A stretch of 13,128 nt of DNA from Bacillota bacterium (GCA_026387995.1 JAPLKQ010000022.1:1-13128); one strand, 5' to 3'. Positions 6,972-13,128 are shown, numbered from the stretch's first letter. Notes: a model not told the origin generated them from the sequence alone. Translations and numbers: made by a program.

Positions 6972-7892
6972 TTATGAGTGGATAATCGTGCCGGATTTTT
7001 TAGCGAAGGCATCGACCGCTTTATCGAGCGAACTGATGATCGCGGTTTTGTTCTTTTTGCCTTTGAGGAACATGAGGCAGGCTTGGACTTTCGGGAACAT
7101 GCTGCCTTTGGCGAACTGTCCTTCTTTGGAGAAGGCTTCAATCTCATCCATGGTGACGAGTTCTAATTTCTTTTGGTTAGGTTTATTGAAGTTCACGTAG
7201 ACGTTATCGACCGCGGTGAGGATGACGAGGATGTCGGCGTCAATGAGCTCAGCGACTTTAGCGCTGGCGTAGTCCTTATCGATGACCGCGGCGATGCCGG
7301 TAAGCTGGCCTTCGTGACGGATGACGGGGATGCCGCCGCCACCGGCGCAGATGACGACGTGATTGTCCTTCAATAAAGAGAGAATCATCTTTTTCTCGAC
7401 GACGTCAATCGGTAATGGGGAAGCCACGACGCGGCGATATCCGCGGCCGGAATCTTCCTTCATCACATAGCCTTTTTCAAGCGTGATTTTTTCGCTTTCT
7501 TCTTTGCTATAGAAAGCACCCACGGGCTTACTTGGGCTAAGGAAAAGCGGGTCGTGTTCATCGACGACGACCTGCGTCACCAACGTGCCGACTTGTTTCT
7601 CGATGTGCTTTTTGGCTAAGGCGTTCTGGATGGCGTTTTGTAAGTGGAAGCCAATATAGCCTTGGCTCATCGCGCCACATTCCGGAAAGGGCATGTCGGG
7701 CGCGGATTTCGATTCAGTAAAAGCCAGGTTGATCATCCCGACTTGCGGACCGTTTCCGTGGACGATGACGACCTCATGGCCGGCTTCGATCAGGCTGACG
7801 ATGGGCTCGGCGACGTGGACGAGTAATTTCTTTTGTTCTTCGGCGTTGTTCCCAAGGGCGTTGCCGCCGAGGGAGATGACATATCGGCTCAT
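6972..7892 (-). CDS. arcC: Carbamate kinase
   Basis: It transfers the phosphate of carbamoyl phosphate to ADP, yielding ATP, CO2 and ammonia. This is the energy-conserving last step of arginine, agmatine or anaerobic purine/allantoin breakdown. The 306 residues equal the family length. Amino-acid-kinase fold marks are SLGGNALG (7-14), HGNGPQVGMINLAF (45-58), VVCAGGGGIPV-type glycine loop at 180-190, DKDYASAKVAELI (205-217), and KGSMFPKVQA (262-271). The ATG is set by AGAGGA (plus-strand 7901-7906), eight bases upstream, and a promoter lies about 50 bp before the gene. No arginine deiminase or ornithine carbamoyltransferase gene is nearby. Its divergent neighbour is a molybdenum hydroxylase operon, as E. 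coli yqeA is near mocA and xdhD, so a purine-linked source of carbamoyl phosphate is plausible but inferred. Confidence 0.95.
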   Translation of the reverse strand: MSRYVISLGGNALGNNAEEQKKLLVHVAEPIVSLIEAGHEVVIVHGNGPQVGMINLAFTESKSAPDMPFPECGAMSQGYIGFHLQNAIQNALAKKHIEKQVGTLVTQVVVDEHDPLFLSPSKPVGAFYSKEESEKITLEKGYVMKEDSGRGYRRVVASPLPIDVVEKKMILSLLKDNHVVICAGGGGIPVIRHEGQLTGIAAVIDKDYASAKVAELIDADILVILTAVDNVYVNFNKPNQKKLELVTMDEIEAFSKEGQFAKGSMFPKVQACLMFLKGKKNKTAIISSLDKAVDAFAKKSGTIIHS

Positions 7893-7926
7893 TTTTTTAT
7901 TCCTCTTTCGTTCTTTCTGGTGTGGT

Positions 7927-7939
7927 ATTGCTAAGCAAT
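7927..7939. promoter_or_regulatory. Perfect palindrome at the predicted arcC transcription start (candidate operator)
   Basis: ATTGCT-A-AGCAAT is a perfect 6-bp inverted repeat with one central base. It covers about +1 to +13 of the predicted arcC transcript (-10 at 7946-7951, start near 7939). A protein bound here would block arcC transcription. No regulator gene is in the window to match it. Confidence 0.4.
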
Positions 7940-7945
7940 GGATTC

Positions 7946-7974
7946 ATTATACATTTTACTTCATTTAGGGACAA
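7946..7974 (-). promoter_or_regulatory. Sigma-70-type promoter of arcC
   Basis: Read on the minus strand, TTGTCC (plus 7974-7969) and a consensus TATAAT (plus 7951-7946) are spaced exactly 17 bp, with TG directly before the -10. The predicted start near 7939 leaves a leader of about 47 nt to the arcC ATG. The -35 also lies in one arm of an imperfect repeat, GGACAA (7969-7974) against TTGTCT (7986-7991). Confidence 0.7.
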
Positions 7975-8041
7975 TAAGGCGTTTTTTGTCTAGAGGATAT
8001 TTCGCTTAGATTTTAAGGCGAAAAACAACGAAAAACCGCAG

Positions 8042-8070
8042 TTGTAAATACTATCGTATTTCTATATAAT
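8042..8070 (+). promoter_or_regulatory. Sigma-70-type promoter of the molybdenum hydroxylase operon
   Basis: TTGTAA (8042-8047) and consensus TATAAT (8065-8070) are 17 bp apart. Predicted transcription starts near 8077, about 97 nt before the ATG of the MocA-like gene. The arcC promoter faces the other way about 70 bp to the left. Confidence 0.75.
8046..8061. promoter_or_regulatory. Palindrome inside the -35/-10 spacer (candidate operator)
   Basis: AAATAC (8046-8051) and GTATTT (8056-8061) form a perfect 6-bp inverted repeat around TATC. It fills almost the whole spacer of the operon promoter and overlaps the last bases of the -35. This is a classic repressor position. The cognate regulator is not in the window. 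Confidence 0.45.
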
Positions 8071-8076
8071 TAAACC

Positions 8077-8173
8077 ATACCGGGAAAGTGCCCAAAATCG
8101 CTTGGCATCCTTATTAAAAAGCAAAGCGAAATCAAGCAATACCCGTCCAACTAAATCCATATGAGGCGAAGCA
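8077..8173 (+). other. Untranslated leader with competing stem options
   Basis: About 97 nt separate the predicted start from the MocA-like ATG. TCGCTT (8098-8103) can pair with AAGCGA (8124-8129), while the overlapping GCTTG (8100-8104) can pair with CAAGC (8133-8137); the two are mutually exclusive. CGGG (8081-8084) with CCCG (8143-8146) could close the region, and TGCC (8089-8092) can meet GGCA (8104-8107). There is no T-rich terminator. I match it to no known riboswitch class. Confidence 0.3.
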
Positions 8174-8755
8174 ATGGCTCAAGGAATTATTTTGGCGGCT
8201 GGCCATTCCAGCCGTGCCCAAACTAATAAAATGCTCTTAATGTACTTGGGAAAACCCTTGCTTTGGCATGCGCTTACTGGCTTACGTCCGTTTGTCTCCC
8301 ATATCTATGTCGTGAGTGGAAAACATCACCAAGCAATCAGTGAACTAGTTCACGATATGGCCGATGTGACGGTCGTCTACAACGAACGTTACGAAGAAGG
8401 TATGTTCAGTTCCGTGCTGGCCGGCGTGTCCAAAGTGGAAGAGGACTTCTTCATCCTCCCGGGCGATTGCCCCCTCGTGGGACCCGAGACCTACCGGAAG
8501 CTTCTACGTGGGAGCAAGCCGCTCCGCGTTCCTGTGTATCTCTGAAAAACCGGGCATCCGTTATTTCTGACGGCGAGCTTAAAAAAAGAACTATTGGCTG
8601 AGCCGCGAACGAGCAATCTCAAGGTATTCCGTGACCGGCATGATTATGAAATAATCAAAACCGACGATCCGCAGATTCTGACCGATATCGATACGATGGA
8701 AGATTATAGTGCATTCATAGACTCCCTAGGAAAGGAATTCAAGCATGGAAATTAA
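8174..8755 (+). pseudogene. mocA: MocA-like molybdopterin cytidylyltransferase, interrupted by an in-frame TGA
   Basis: MocA-type enzymes transfer CMP from CTP to Mo-molybdopterin, making the cofactor used by xanthine-dehydrogenase-family hydroxylases. The gene precedes such an enzyme here. The N-terminus has the nucleotidyltransferase loop LAAGHSSRAQTNKMLL (7-22), GKPLLWHAL, then NERYEEGMFSSV and LPGDCPLV (95-102). Translation from ATG 8174 (GAGG at 8163-8166) meets TGA at 8543-8545 after 123 residues. The same frame then continues KTGHPLFLTASL and later TDIDTMEDYSAF to TAA 8753-8755. GHP and DIDT..D[YF] are expected downstream motifs of the family, and the total of about 193 codons is the family length. 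The TGA falls where relatives such as E. coli YgfJ have a glycine, just before GHP. It could be a nonsense mutation, a sequencing error, or recoding. The end overlaps the next gene by 11 bases. Confidence 0.8.
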
Positions 8756-9548
8756 GCACTTTCACCGGGCCACCTCGTTAGAGGATGCCCATAAGACGCT
8801 CCTACAAGACCCGAGCAATATCGTACTCGGCGGTGGGCTGTGGGTTAAGAAAACAACCACCAACGCGAACACCCTCATCGATTTGAGCGGTTTAAAGTTA
8901 GACCAAATCAAAGACACACACGACGTCCTCGAAATTGGGGCCATGGTGAGTCTCCGCGACTTTGAAACGCATCCTGCAGTCAAATCCCTTAATGGCGGTT
9001 TCCTCAGCAGCGCCACCAGCCAAATCATGGGCGTCGCTTTCCGACGCTTAGCCACGGTCGGCGGCACGGTCGCCGGACGGTTCGCGTTCTCCGATTTGCT
9101 GACCTCATTATTGACGCTTCCTGTTACCTTGGTTTTCTTTCCCAAAAAAGAAATGAGCCTTGAACAATACCTGAGCGCTAAAGGAAAAACCACCGATATC
9201 CTGACGTCCATCATCATTAAAAAAGAGCCTGGCATCGGCTATTTCAAGAAAGTATCCAATACCGTCCTCGATTTTGCGATTCTCAATGTAGCGGTCACGC
9301 ACTTTAAAGAAAAATATGTCATCGCGGTGGGCGCTCGCCCGGCCGGCGCCGTCTTGGCGCTGAAAGCGATGGAGTATCTGAACGGGCAAAAGAATCCTAC
9401 CCTTGCCGAATTTGAAAAAGCCGCTGAGTTGGCGTCTGAAGCCATTGGCTTCCTGACCACGTCGACCGCCAGCGAATCGTATCGCAAAACATTAGCCCGC
9501 ACCTATGTCCGTCGCGGTCTAGAGGAGGTGGCGCACCATGAAGGTTAA
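8745..9548 (+). CDS. FAD-binding subunit of a xanthine-dehydrogenase-family molybdenum hydroxylase
   Basis: This 267-residue subunit carries the PF00941-type FAD domain and a short C-terminal domain of the CO-dehydrogenase flavoprotein type. It passes electrons from the iron-sulphur clusters to FAD and on to an acceptor such as NAD. The first FAD loop is VLGGGLWVK (27-35), a variant of the usual 'GGT.L'. The second, ATVGGTVAGRFAFSDLLTSLL at 103-123, corresponds to 'TIGGN.....P.SD'. The final third (KKVSNTVLDFAILNVAV ... SYRKTLARTYVRRGLEE) is typical. AAAGGA at 8731-8736, eight bases upstream, sets the ATG, which overlaps the MocA-like frame by 11 bases. The 3' end overlaps the next gene by 11 bases, so translation is coupled along the operon. 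Confidence 0.9.
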   Translation: MEIKHFHRATSLEDAHKTLLQDPSNIVLGGGLWVKKTTTNANTLIDLSGLKLDQIKDTHDVLEIGAMVSLRDFETHPAVKSLNGGFLSSATSQIMGVAFRRLATVGGTVAGRFAFSDLLTSLLTLPVTLVFFPKKEMSLEQYLSAKGKTTDILTSIIIKKEPGIGYFKKVSNTVLDFAILNVAVTHFKEKYVIAVGARPAGAVLALKAMEYLNGQKNPTLAEFEKAAELASEAIGFLTTSTASESYRKTLARTYVRRGLEEVAHHEG

Positions 9549-9990
9549 GTTCATCTTAAACGGAAGAAATCGTGTCTTTGATGTCAAACCCGGCGAATTT
9601 CTCCTTGAGACTTTACGCAGTAACCACATCACCTCCGTTAAAAACGGCTGCAACGAATCGTCCTGCGGCGCCTGCTCGGTCCTCTTGGACGGCAAACCGA
9701 TTTTATCGTGTTCGCTCCTGACTCTCCGCGTCGAAGGCCATCGCGTCACGACCGTCGAAGGCGTGCAAGAAGAAATTGAACTCATCAGCCATTATTTCGG
9801 AGACGAAGGCGCCGATCAGTGCGGTTTCTGTAACTCCGGACTTGCTTTAACGGCGTACGCCCTCAAACGCGAACTCGTCAATCCGACCGACGAAGACATT
9901 AAAAAATACGTCGTCGGCAATCTCTGCCGCTGTTCCGGTTACCAAGCGCAATTTGAAGCCATCAAGCGCTATGTGAGGAACGAAAAATGA
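9538..9990 (+). CDS. Two-[2Fe-2S] iron-sulphur subunit of the molybdenum hydroxylase
   Basis: A 150-residue electron-transfer subunit of normal family length. The N-terminal plant-ferredoxin-type cluster is held by C38, C43, C46 and C58 (GCNESSCGAC ... C). The C-terminal helical cluster is held by C95, C98, C130 and C132 (QCGFC ... LCRC). All eight ligands are present, so both clusters should form. One oddity: after CGFC most family members have T-P-G, but here it is N-S-G. AGGAGGTG at 9523-9530, seven bases before the ATG, is the best Shine-Dalgarno in the window and lies inside the end of the FAD subunit gene. The gene stops with TGA at an ATGA overlap with the large subunit. Confidence 0.95.
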   Translation: MKVKFILNGRNRVFDVKPGEFLLETLRSNHITSVKNGCNESSCGACSVLLDGKPILSCSLLTLRVEGHRVTTVEGVQEEIELISHYFGDEGADQCGFCNSGLALTAYALKRELVNPTDEDIKKYVVGNLCRCSGYQAQFEAIKRYVRNEK

Positions 9991-12308
9991 AAGTAATCAA
10001 CAATAAAACCCGTTCCATCGACGGCAAGGGCATCATGATGGGCCGTCCGGCCTTCACGGATGATTTAGCCGACGACAATTCCCTCATCGTTAAAATTTTG
10101 AGAAGCCCACATGCTTTTGCCCACATTAAGAAGATTGATGCGAGTAAAGCCCGCGCTTTAGCAGGCGTGGAGCTCGTTTTAACCTATCACGATGTACCCA
10201 GAGTTTCCTTTACGCGCGCCGGCCAAGGCTATCCCGAACCGTCGCCGCACGATAAATTCGTCCTCGATGAATATGTCCGTTACGTCGGTGACGAAGTCGC
10301 GGCGGTCGCCGCGGTCACTGAAGAAATCGCGGAAAAGGCCCTCGCGCTCATTGAAGTCGAATATGAAGTGCTGGAACCGATTCTTGATTTCGAAAAATCG
10401 CTGAATAACAAAACCGTCATCCATCCCGAAGACGGCATTCACGATATGTTCCCGATCGGCTTTGAACCGAAAAAGAACCTTGCCGCCTCGTATTATATGC
10501 ATGTCGGCGATGTCGATAAAGTCCTCAAAACCTGCGATGTGACGGTGGAACAATCGTTCTACACTCAAGCGCAAGCCCACGCGATGCTCGAACCCCATAC
10601 GGCCAATGCCCGTTTGGATTACCATAACCGCCTCGTGATTTATACCTCGACGCAAACGCCATTCCACGTTCGCCGCATCTTGTCGCAAACGTTAGGCATC
10701 CCGCTCAGCAGAATTCGTGTCATTAAACCTCGCGTTGGCGGCGGTTTCGGCGGGAAACAAGCCTTACACGGTGAAATGTTCGTCGCGCTTGTGACGTTGA
10801 GAACGAACAAACCTTCGAAAATAGTCTTTACCCGTAAAGAAGTCTTTGAATCTTCCTATACCCGTCACCCGATGCGTCTTGATATGCGCCTCGGCGCGAT
10901 GAAAGACGGCACCTTAAAAGCCATTGACTGCCACGTCCTCTCGGATACGGGCGCTTATGGCGAACACGCCTTAACGGTCTTCATGGTCGCCGGATCCAAG
11001 GTTTTGCCGCTTTATAACAAAGTGGACGCCGTTCAGTTTACCGGCGAAGTCGTTTACACCAACCACGTCTCCGCAGGCGCTTACCGCGGATATGGCGCCA
11101 TTCAAGGCAACTACGGCTTAGAATCCGCCATCGACATGCTTTGCGCCAAGCTGGGCATGGATCCGACCGAATTCCGTAAAAAGAACATGATTAAGGAAGG
11201 CGAGACGAGCCCGATCTTCGCGATTATGGGCGAAGGCACGGCCGGCACGCCGATGATCATGGAAAGCTGCAAACTCGATTATTGCCTTAAACGCGGCAAA
11301 GAATTGATCGAATGGAACAAGAAATATCCGCGCGTCCAAGTCGGCCCGCATAAAGTCCGGAGCGTCGGTTCCGCAATTGCCATGCAAGGCAGCGGCATCC
11401 CGCATATCGACATGGGCTCTGCGACCGTGAAATTAAATGATGACGGCTTCTACAACTTGACCGTCGGCGCAACCGATATCGGCCAAGGCAGCGATACCAT
11501 CCTCGCGCAGATCGTCGCCGAAGAACTCATGACGACGGTTGATAAAGTCATCGTCTATTCATCGGATACGGATTTAACCCCATTTGATACCGGCGCTTAT
11601 GCCTCCAGCACAACATATGTCTCAGGCAACGCCGTGTTAAAAGCGGCCGTCAATATGAAAGAGATGCTCATTGAGGAAGGGGCCCGCGCCCTCGATGTTC
11701 CCAAAGGTGAAATCGACTTTGACGGCAAGACTTGCAAAGCCAAAGATAAACAGATCAGCTTATCGGATTTAGCCAATCACCTCTATTACAGCGAACATCA
11801 ACGTCAACTGACAGCGACGAACAGCTTCGTCGGAAAAGTGTCTCCGCCTCCGTTTATGGCGGGTTTCATCGAAATTGAAGTCGACACCGAAACCGGCGAA
11901 TTCGAAATCCTCGATTACGTGAGCGTCGTTGACTGCGGCACGACGCTGAACCCGATGCTGGCCCGCGGCCAAGTCGAAGGCGGCATTGCCCAAGGATTAG
12001 GCATGGCGTGCTTCGAAGACGTCAAATATAGCGCTAAAGGCAAATTGATGTCGAACAGCTTCCTCTATTACAAAGTCCCAACCTCACTCGATATCAAAAA
12101 ACTGACCACTGAATTTGCCGATAGTTACGAAAAAACAGGTCCTTTCGGCGGAAAATCCGTCGGCGAGATCGGCATCGATACGCCGCCTGCTGTCTTATGT
12201 AACGCTGTCTATAACGCCGTCGGCGTCCGGATTACGAAACTTCCGGTCACGCCTGAAAAAATCCTTCAAGGAATGCTTGCGAATAAACAAAAGGAGAAAA
12301 AATTATGA
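9987..12308 (+). CDS. Molybdopterin-binding catalytic subunit of a xanthine-dehydrogenase-family hydroxylase
   Basis: At 773 residues this is the large subunit that hydroxylates a substrate carbon next to a ring nitrogen or an aldehyde, at a Mo-pterin cofactor. Order of motifs: the small N-terminal domain to about 125; GGGFGGKQ (251-258) at the Mo site; AYRGYGAIQG (365-374) with R367 matching the substrate-side arginine of xanthine dehydrogenases; GATDIGQGSDT (494-504) for pterin binding; DTGAYASSTTYVSGNAV (534-550); GGIAQGLGMA (665-674); and GKSVGEIG (722-729), E727 being the expected catalytic glutamate. Q258 stands where mammalian XDH has glutamate, so the substrate cannot be called xanthine with confidence. 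GAGGA at 9975-9979 serves the ATG, which overlaps the upstream stop. The E. coli XdhD/selenium-dependent type is a possibility suggested by context only. Confidence 0.92.
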   Translation: MKVINNKTRSIDGKGIMMGRPAFTDDLADDNSLIVKILRSPHAFAHIKKIDASKARALAGVELVLTYHDVPRVSFTRAGQGYPEPSPHDKFVLDEYVRYVGDEVAAVAAVTEEIAEKALALIEVEYEVLEPILDFEKSLNNKTVIHPEDGIHDMFPIGFEPKKNLAASYYMHVGDVDKVLKTCDVTVEQSFYTQAQAHAMLEPHTANARLDYHNRLVIYTSTQTPFHVRRILSQTLGIPLSRIRVIKPRVGGGFGGKQALHGEMFVALVTLRTNKPSKIVFTRKEVFESSYTRHPMRLDMRLGAMKDGTLKAIDCHVLSDTGAYGEHALTVFMVAGSKVLPLYNKVDAVQFTGEVVYTNHVSAGAYRGYGAIQGNYGLESAIDMLCAKLGMDPTEFRKKNMIKEGETSPIFAIMGEGTAGTPMIMESCKLDYCLKRGKELIEWNKKYPRVQVGPHKVRSVGSAIAMQGSGIPHIDMGSATVKLNDDGFYNLTVGATDIGQGSDTILAQIVAEELMTTVDKVIVYSSDTDLTPFDTGAYASSTTYVSGNAVLKAAVNMKEMLIEEGARALDVPKGEIDFDGKTCKAKDKQISLSDLANHLYYSEHQRQLTATNSFVGKVSPPPFMAGFIEIEVDTETGEFEILDYVSVVDCGTTLNPMLARGQVEGGIAQGLGMACFEDVKYSAKGKLMSNSFLYYKVPTSLDIKKLTTEFADSYEKTGPFGGKSVGEIGIDTPPAVLCNAVYNAVGVRITKLPVTPEKILQGMLANKQKEKKL

Positions 12309-12934
12309 GCAACAAGAAATCCGTTCTCTTCACCGTCATCTTCTTCGGGGCCGTCTGGGGTATCTTAGAAGCCACCCTCGGTTATGGCCTTCACTATTTA
12401 CCGGATTTCATTTCCGGCAGCGTCATGTTCCCGATTGGCGCGGCGTTGATGTTCTGGGCTTACCGCTCGACCCAGAAACGTTCGTCTGTCTTCTATGTGG
12501 CGCTCATTGCGGCGTCTCTTAAAGCCGTTAACTTTCTAATGCCATTTACGATGGCGCTCAAGATTTATGACCCGATGATTGCCATCTTGCTACAATCCGT
12601 GGTGGTATTCGCCGCGGTAACTTTCATGGAAAAGAAATCCCTGCCGTTACAACTCGGAACGGTGGCCGCTTCCAGTTTGGCGTGGAGAACCTTATTTATT
12701 GTCAATCAATACGTCAACCACGCGATTACGGGCTTCAACCATGGTCAACTAGCAAGCGTCAATACGCTGATGACGTTTATCTTCCTCAATGCCATCTTTG
12801 AAATTTTAGTGATGTTGGCTTTCTATGTCGCTTATCATTTTGCCGGCAAGAAGGTTCGAGTATCCCTCAAACCGCATTGGCTCTTGTCTTTGTCCACGTT
12901 GGCCGTCGCGATTGCCTTAGTCGTGATTCTCTAG
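12305..12934 (+). CDS. Polytopic membrane protein of unknown function in the hydroxylase operon
   Basis: I do not recognise the family with certainty. The 209 residues include about six hydrophobic segments (near 8-26, 37-54, 60-80, 88-106, 150-175 and 190-209). The N-terminal segment reads FFGAVWGILEATLGYGLHYL (14-33), followed by a glycine/phenylalanine turn and positively charged loops (RSTQKRSS at 54-61). The overall size and helix layout recall small membrane-embedded transporter components such as ECF S-subunits, but no diagnostic motif supports this. AAGGAG at 12291-12296 sits eight bases before the ATG, which overlaps the stop of the catalytic subunit (ATGA). That overlap and the P-loop NTPase gene 27 bases downstream tie it to the operon. 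Uptake of substrate, molybdate or another nutrient is a guess. Confidence 0.75.
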   Translation: MSNKKSVLFTVIFFGAVWGILEATLGYGLHYLPDFISGSVMFPIGAALMFWAYRSTQKRSSVFYVALIAASLKAVNFLMPFTMALKIYDPMIAILLQSVVVFAAVTFMEKKSLPLQLGTVAASSLAWRTLFIVNQYVNHAITGFNHGQLASVNTLMTFIFLNAIFEILVMLAFYVAYHFAGKKVRVSLKPHWLLSLSTLAVAIALVVIL

Positions 12935-12961
12935 TTTGTAGAAGAAGTTAAGAAAACACCG

Positions 12962-13128
12962 ATGGTAACGATTGTTACTGGCAAGGTCAACTCAGGTAAA
13001 ACCACTTTTCTCCTCCAGCATTTTCAAAAACACACTCAGGGCGATGGCTTCATCTCCCGAAAAATCACTAGAGGCGAAAAGACATTCGGTTTTTCGAGCG
13101 TTCGCCTATCGACCAAAGAAGAGAAGCC
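12962..13128 (+). CDS. THEP1-like P-loop nucleoside-triphosphatase (3' partial)
   Basis: Only the first 55 codons are present; the window edge cuts the gene. The protein opens MVTIVTGKVNSGKTTFLLQH, giving a Walker A GKVNSGKTT at residues 7-15. It continues GDGFISRKITRGEKTFGFSS, which fits the 'GF......G...GF' pattern after the P-loop in COG1618/THEP1-type NTPases. The ATG is the first start codon after the in-frame TAG that also ends the membrane protein gene. The only upstream purine block is GAAGAAG at 12941-12947, rather far away, so initiation may be weak or coupled. Nucleotide binding is well supported. The partner and biological role are unknown, though linkage to the hydroxylase operon suggests cofactor maturation or an energised partner for the membrane protein. 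Confidence 0.7.
   Translation, partial: MVTIVTGKVNSGKTTFLLQHFQKHTQGDGFISRKITRGEKTFGFSSVRLSTKEEK

Noticed and set aside
8001..8022. TTCGCTTA/TAAGGCGAA hairpin in the divergent spacer as a terminator
   Set aside because: The stem is bulged. It stands upstream of both promoters' transcripts, so it would have nothing to terminate.
8060..8095. Resemblance of TATATAATTA...TACCGGG to a guanine-class purine riboswitch
   Set aside because: The order and loops are wrong: there is no P2 stem or paired loops between these pieces, and the TATAAT is better explained as the -10 of a well-spaced promoter.
8174..8755. A frameshift in the MocA-like gene near 8545
   Set aside because: The downstream GHP and DIDT motifs are in the same frame as ATG 8174. 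Only the TGA codon interrupts it; no base needs to be added or removed.
10179..10688. Long minus-strand open frame opposite the molybdopterin subunit
   Set aside because: It is antisense to strongly conserved coding sequence, has no ribosome binding site or recognisable protein motif, and is expected from codon bias. The same holds for other opposite-strand frames such as 4824-5135 and 6310-6798.
1..13128. A genome-wide alternative code (TGA read as Trp or Gly)
   Set aside because: TGG encodes Trp throughout, long genes are free of internal TGA, and TGA serves as the true stop at the ATGA overlaps at 9987-9990 and 12305-12308.
1..13128. Mobile elements, CRISPR arrays, tRNA or rRNA genes
   Set aside because: No transposase, direct-repeat array, terminal inverted repeats or cloverleaf-type segment was seen by eye on either strand.

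Overview
The window is a 13.1-kb stretch of a bacterial chromosome with roughly half G+C. Both strands carry tightly packed genes with strong AGGAGG-type ribosome binding sites and short A/T-flanked hairpin terminators. The protein set (CadD-type cadmium transporter, ArAE_1-type exporter, hexameric NADP-type GDH, the long DUF1015 form, a ~390-residue SerA, carbamate kinase, a three-subunit molybdenum hydroxylase) looks like an anaerobic, fermentative Gram-positive-type lineage (Bacillota or Mycoplasmatota-like, perhaps from gut or rumen). That placement is inference. The standard genetic code applies: tryptophan is encoded by TGG throughout, and TGA ends two genes at ATGA overlaps.

Left part (1-1900): the last 39 codons of an unrecognised gene and its terminator, a CadD-family transporter, then an aromatic-acid-exporter-like membrane protein whose C-terminal domain is cut off by an in-frame TAA. 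A hairpin terminator follows.

Centre (1900-6965): a well-formed promoter drives gdhA - DUF1015 - serC - serA, spaced 2, 23 and 8 bp apart and closed by a bidirectional terminator. SerA oxidises 3-phosphoglycerate, SerC aminates the product using glutamate, and GDH regenerates that glutamate from ammonia. No phosphoserine phosphatase (serB) is present. The DUF1015 protein sits in its place and is the obvious candidate for an undescribed role in the last step.

Right part (6966-13128): carbamate kinase (arcC) on the minus strand is divergent from a plus-strand operon. That operon holds a MocA-like molybdopterin cytidylyltransferase (interrupted by one in-frame TGA), the FAD, 2x[2Fe-2S] and molybdopterin subunits of a xanthine-dehydrogenase-family hydroxylase, an unrecognised polytopic membrane protein, and the start of a THEP1-like P-loop NTPase. 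The genes overlap or nearly touch. The 281-bp divergent spacer has one sigma-70-type promoter for each direction, each with a perfect palindrome in an operator position, plus a ~97-nt leader with mutually exclusive pairings. Carbamate kinase beside MocA and a molybdenum hydroxylase recalls the yge/ygf (yqeA...mocA...xdhD) region of E. coli and suggests anaerobic purine or other N-heterocycle breakdown with ATP gained from carbamoyl phosphate. The substrate is not proven by the sequence.
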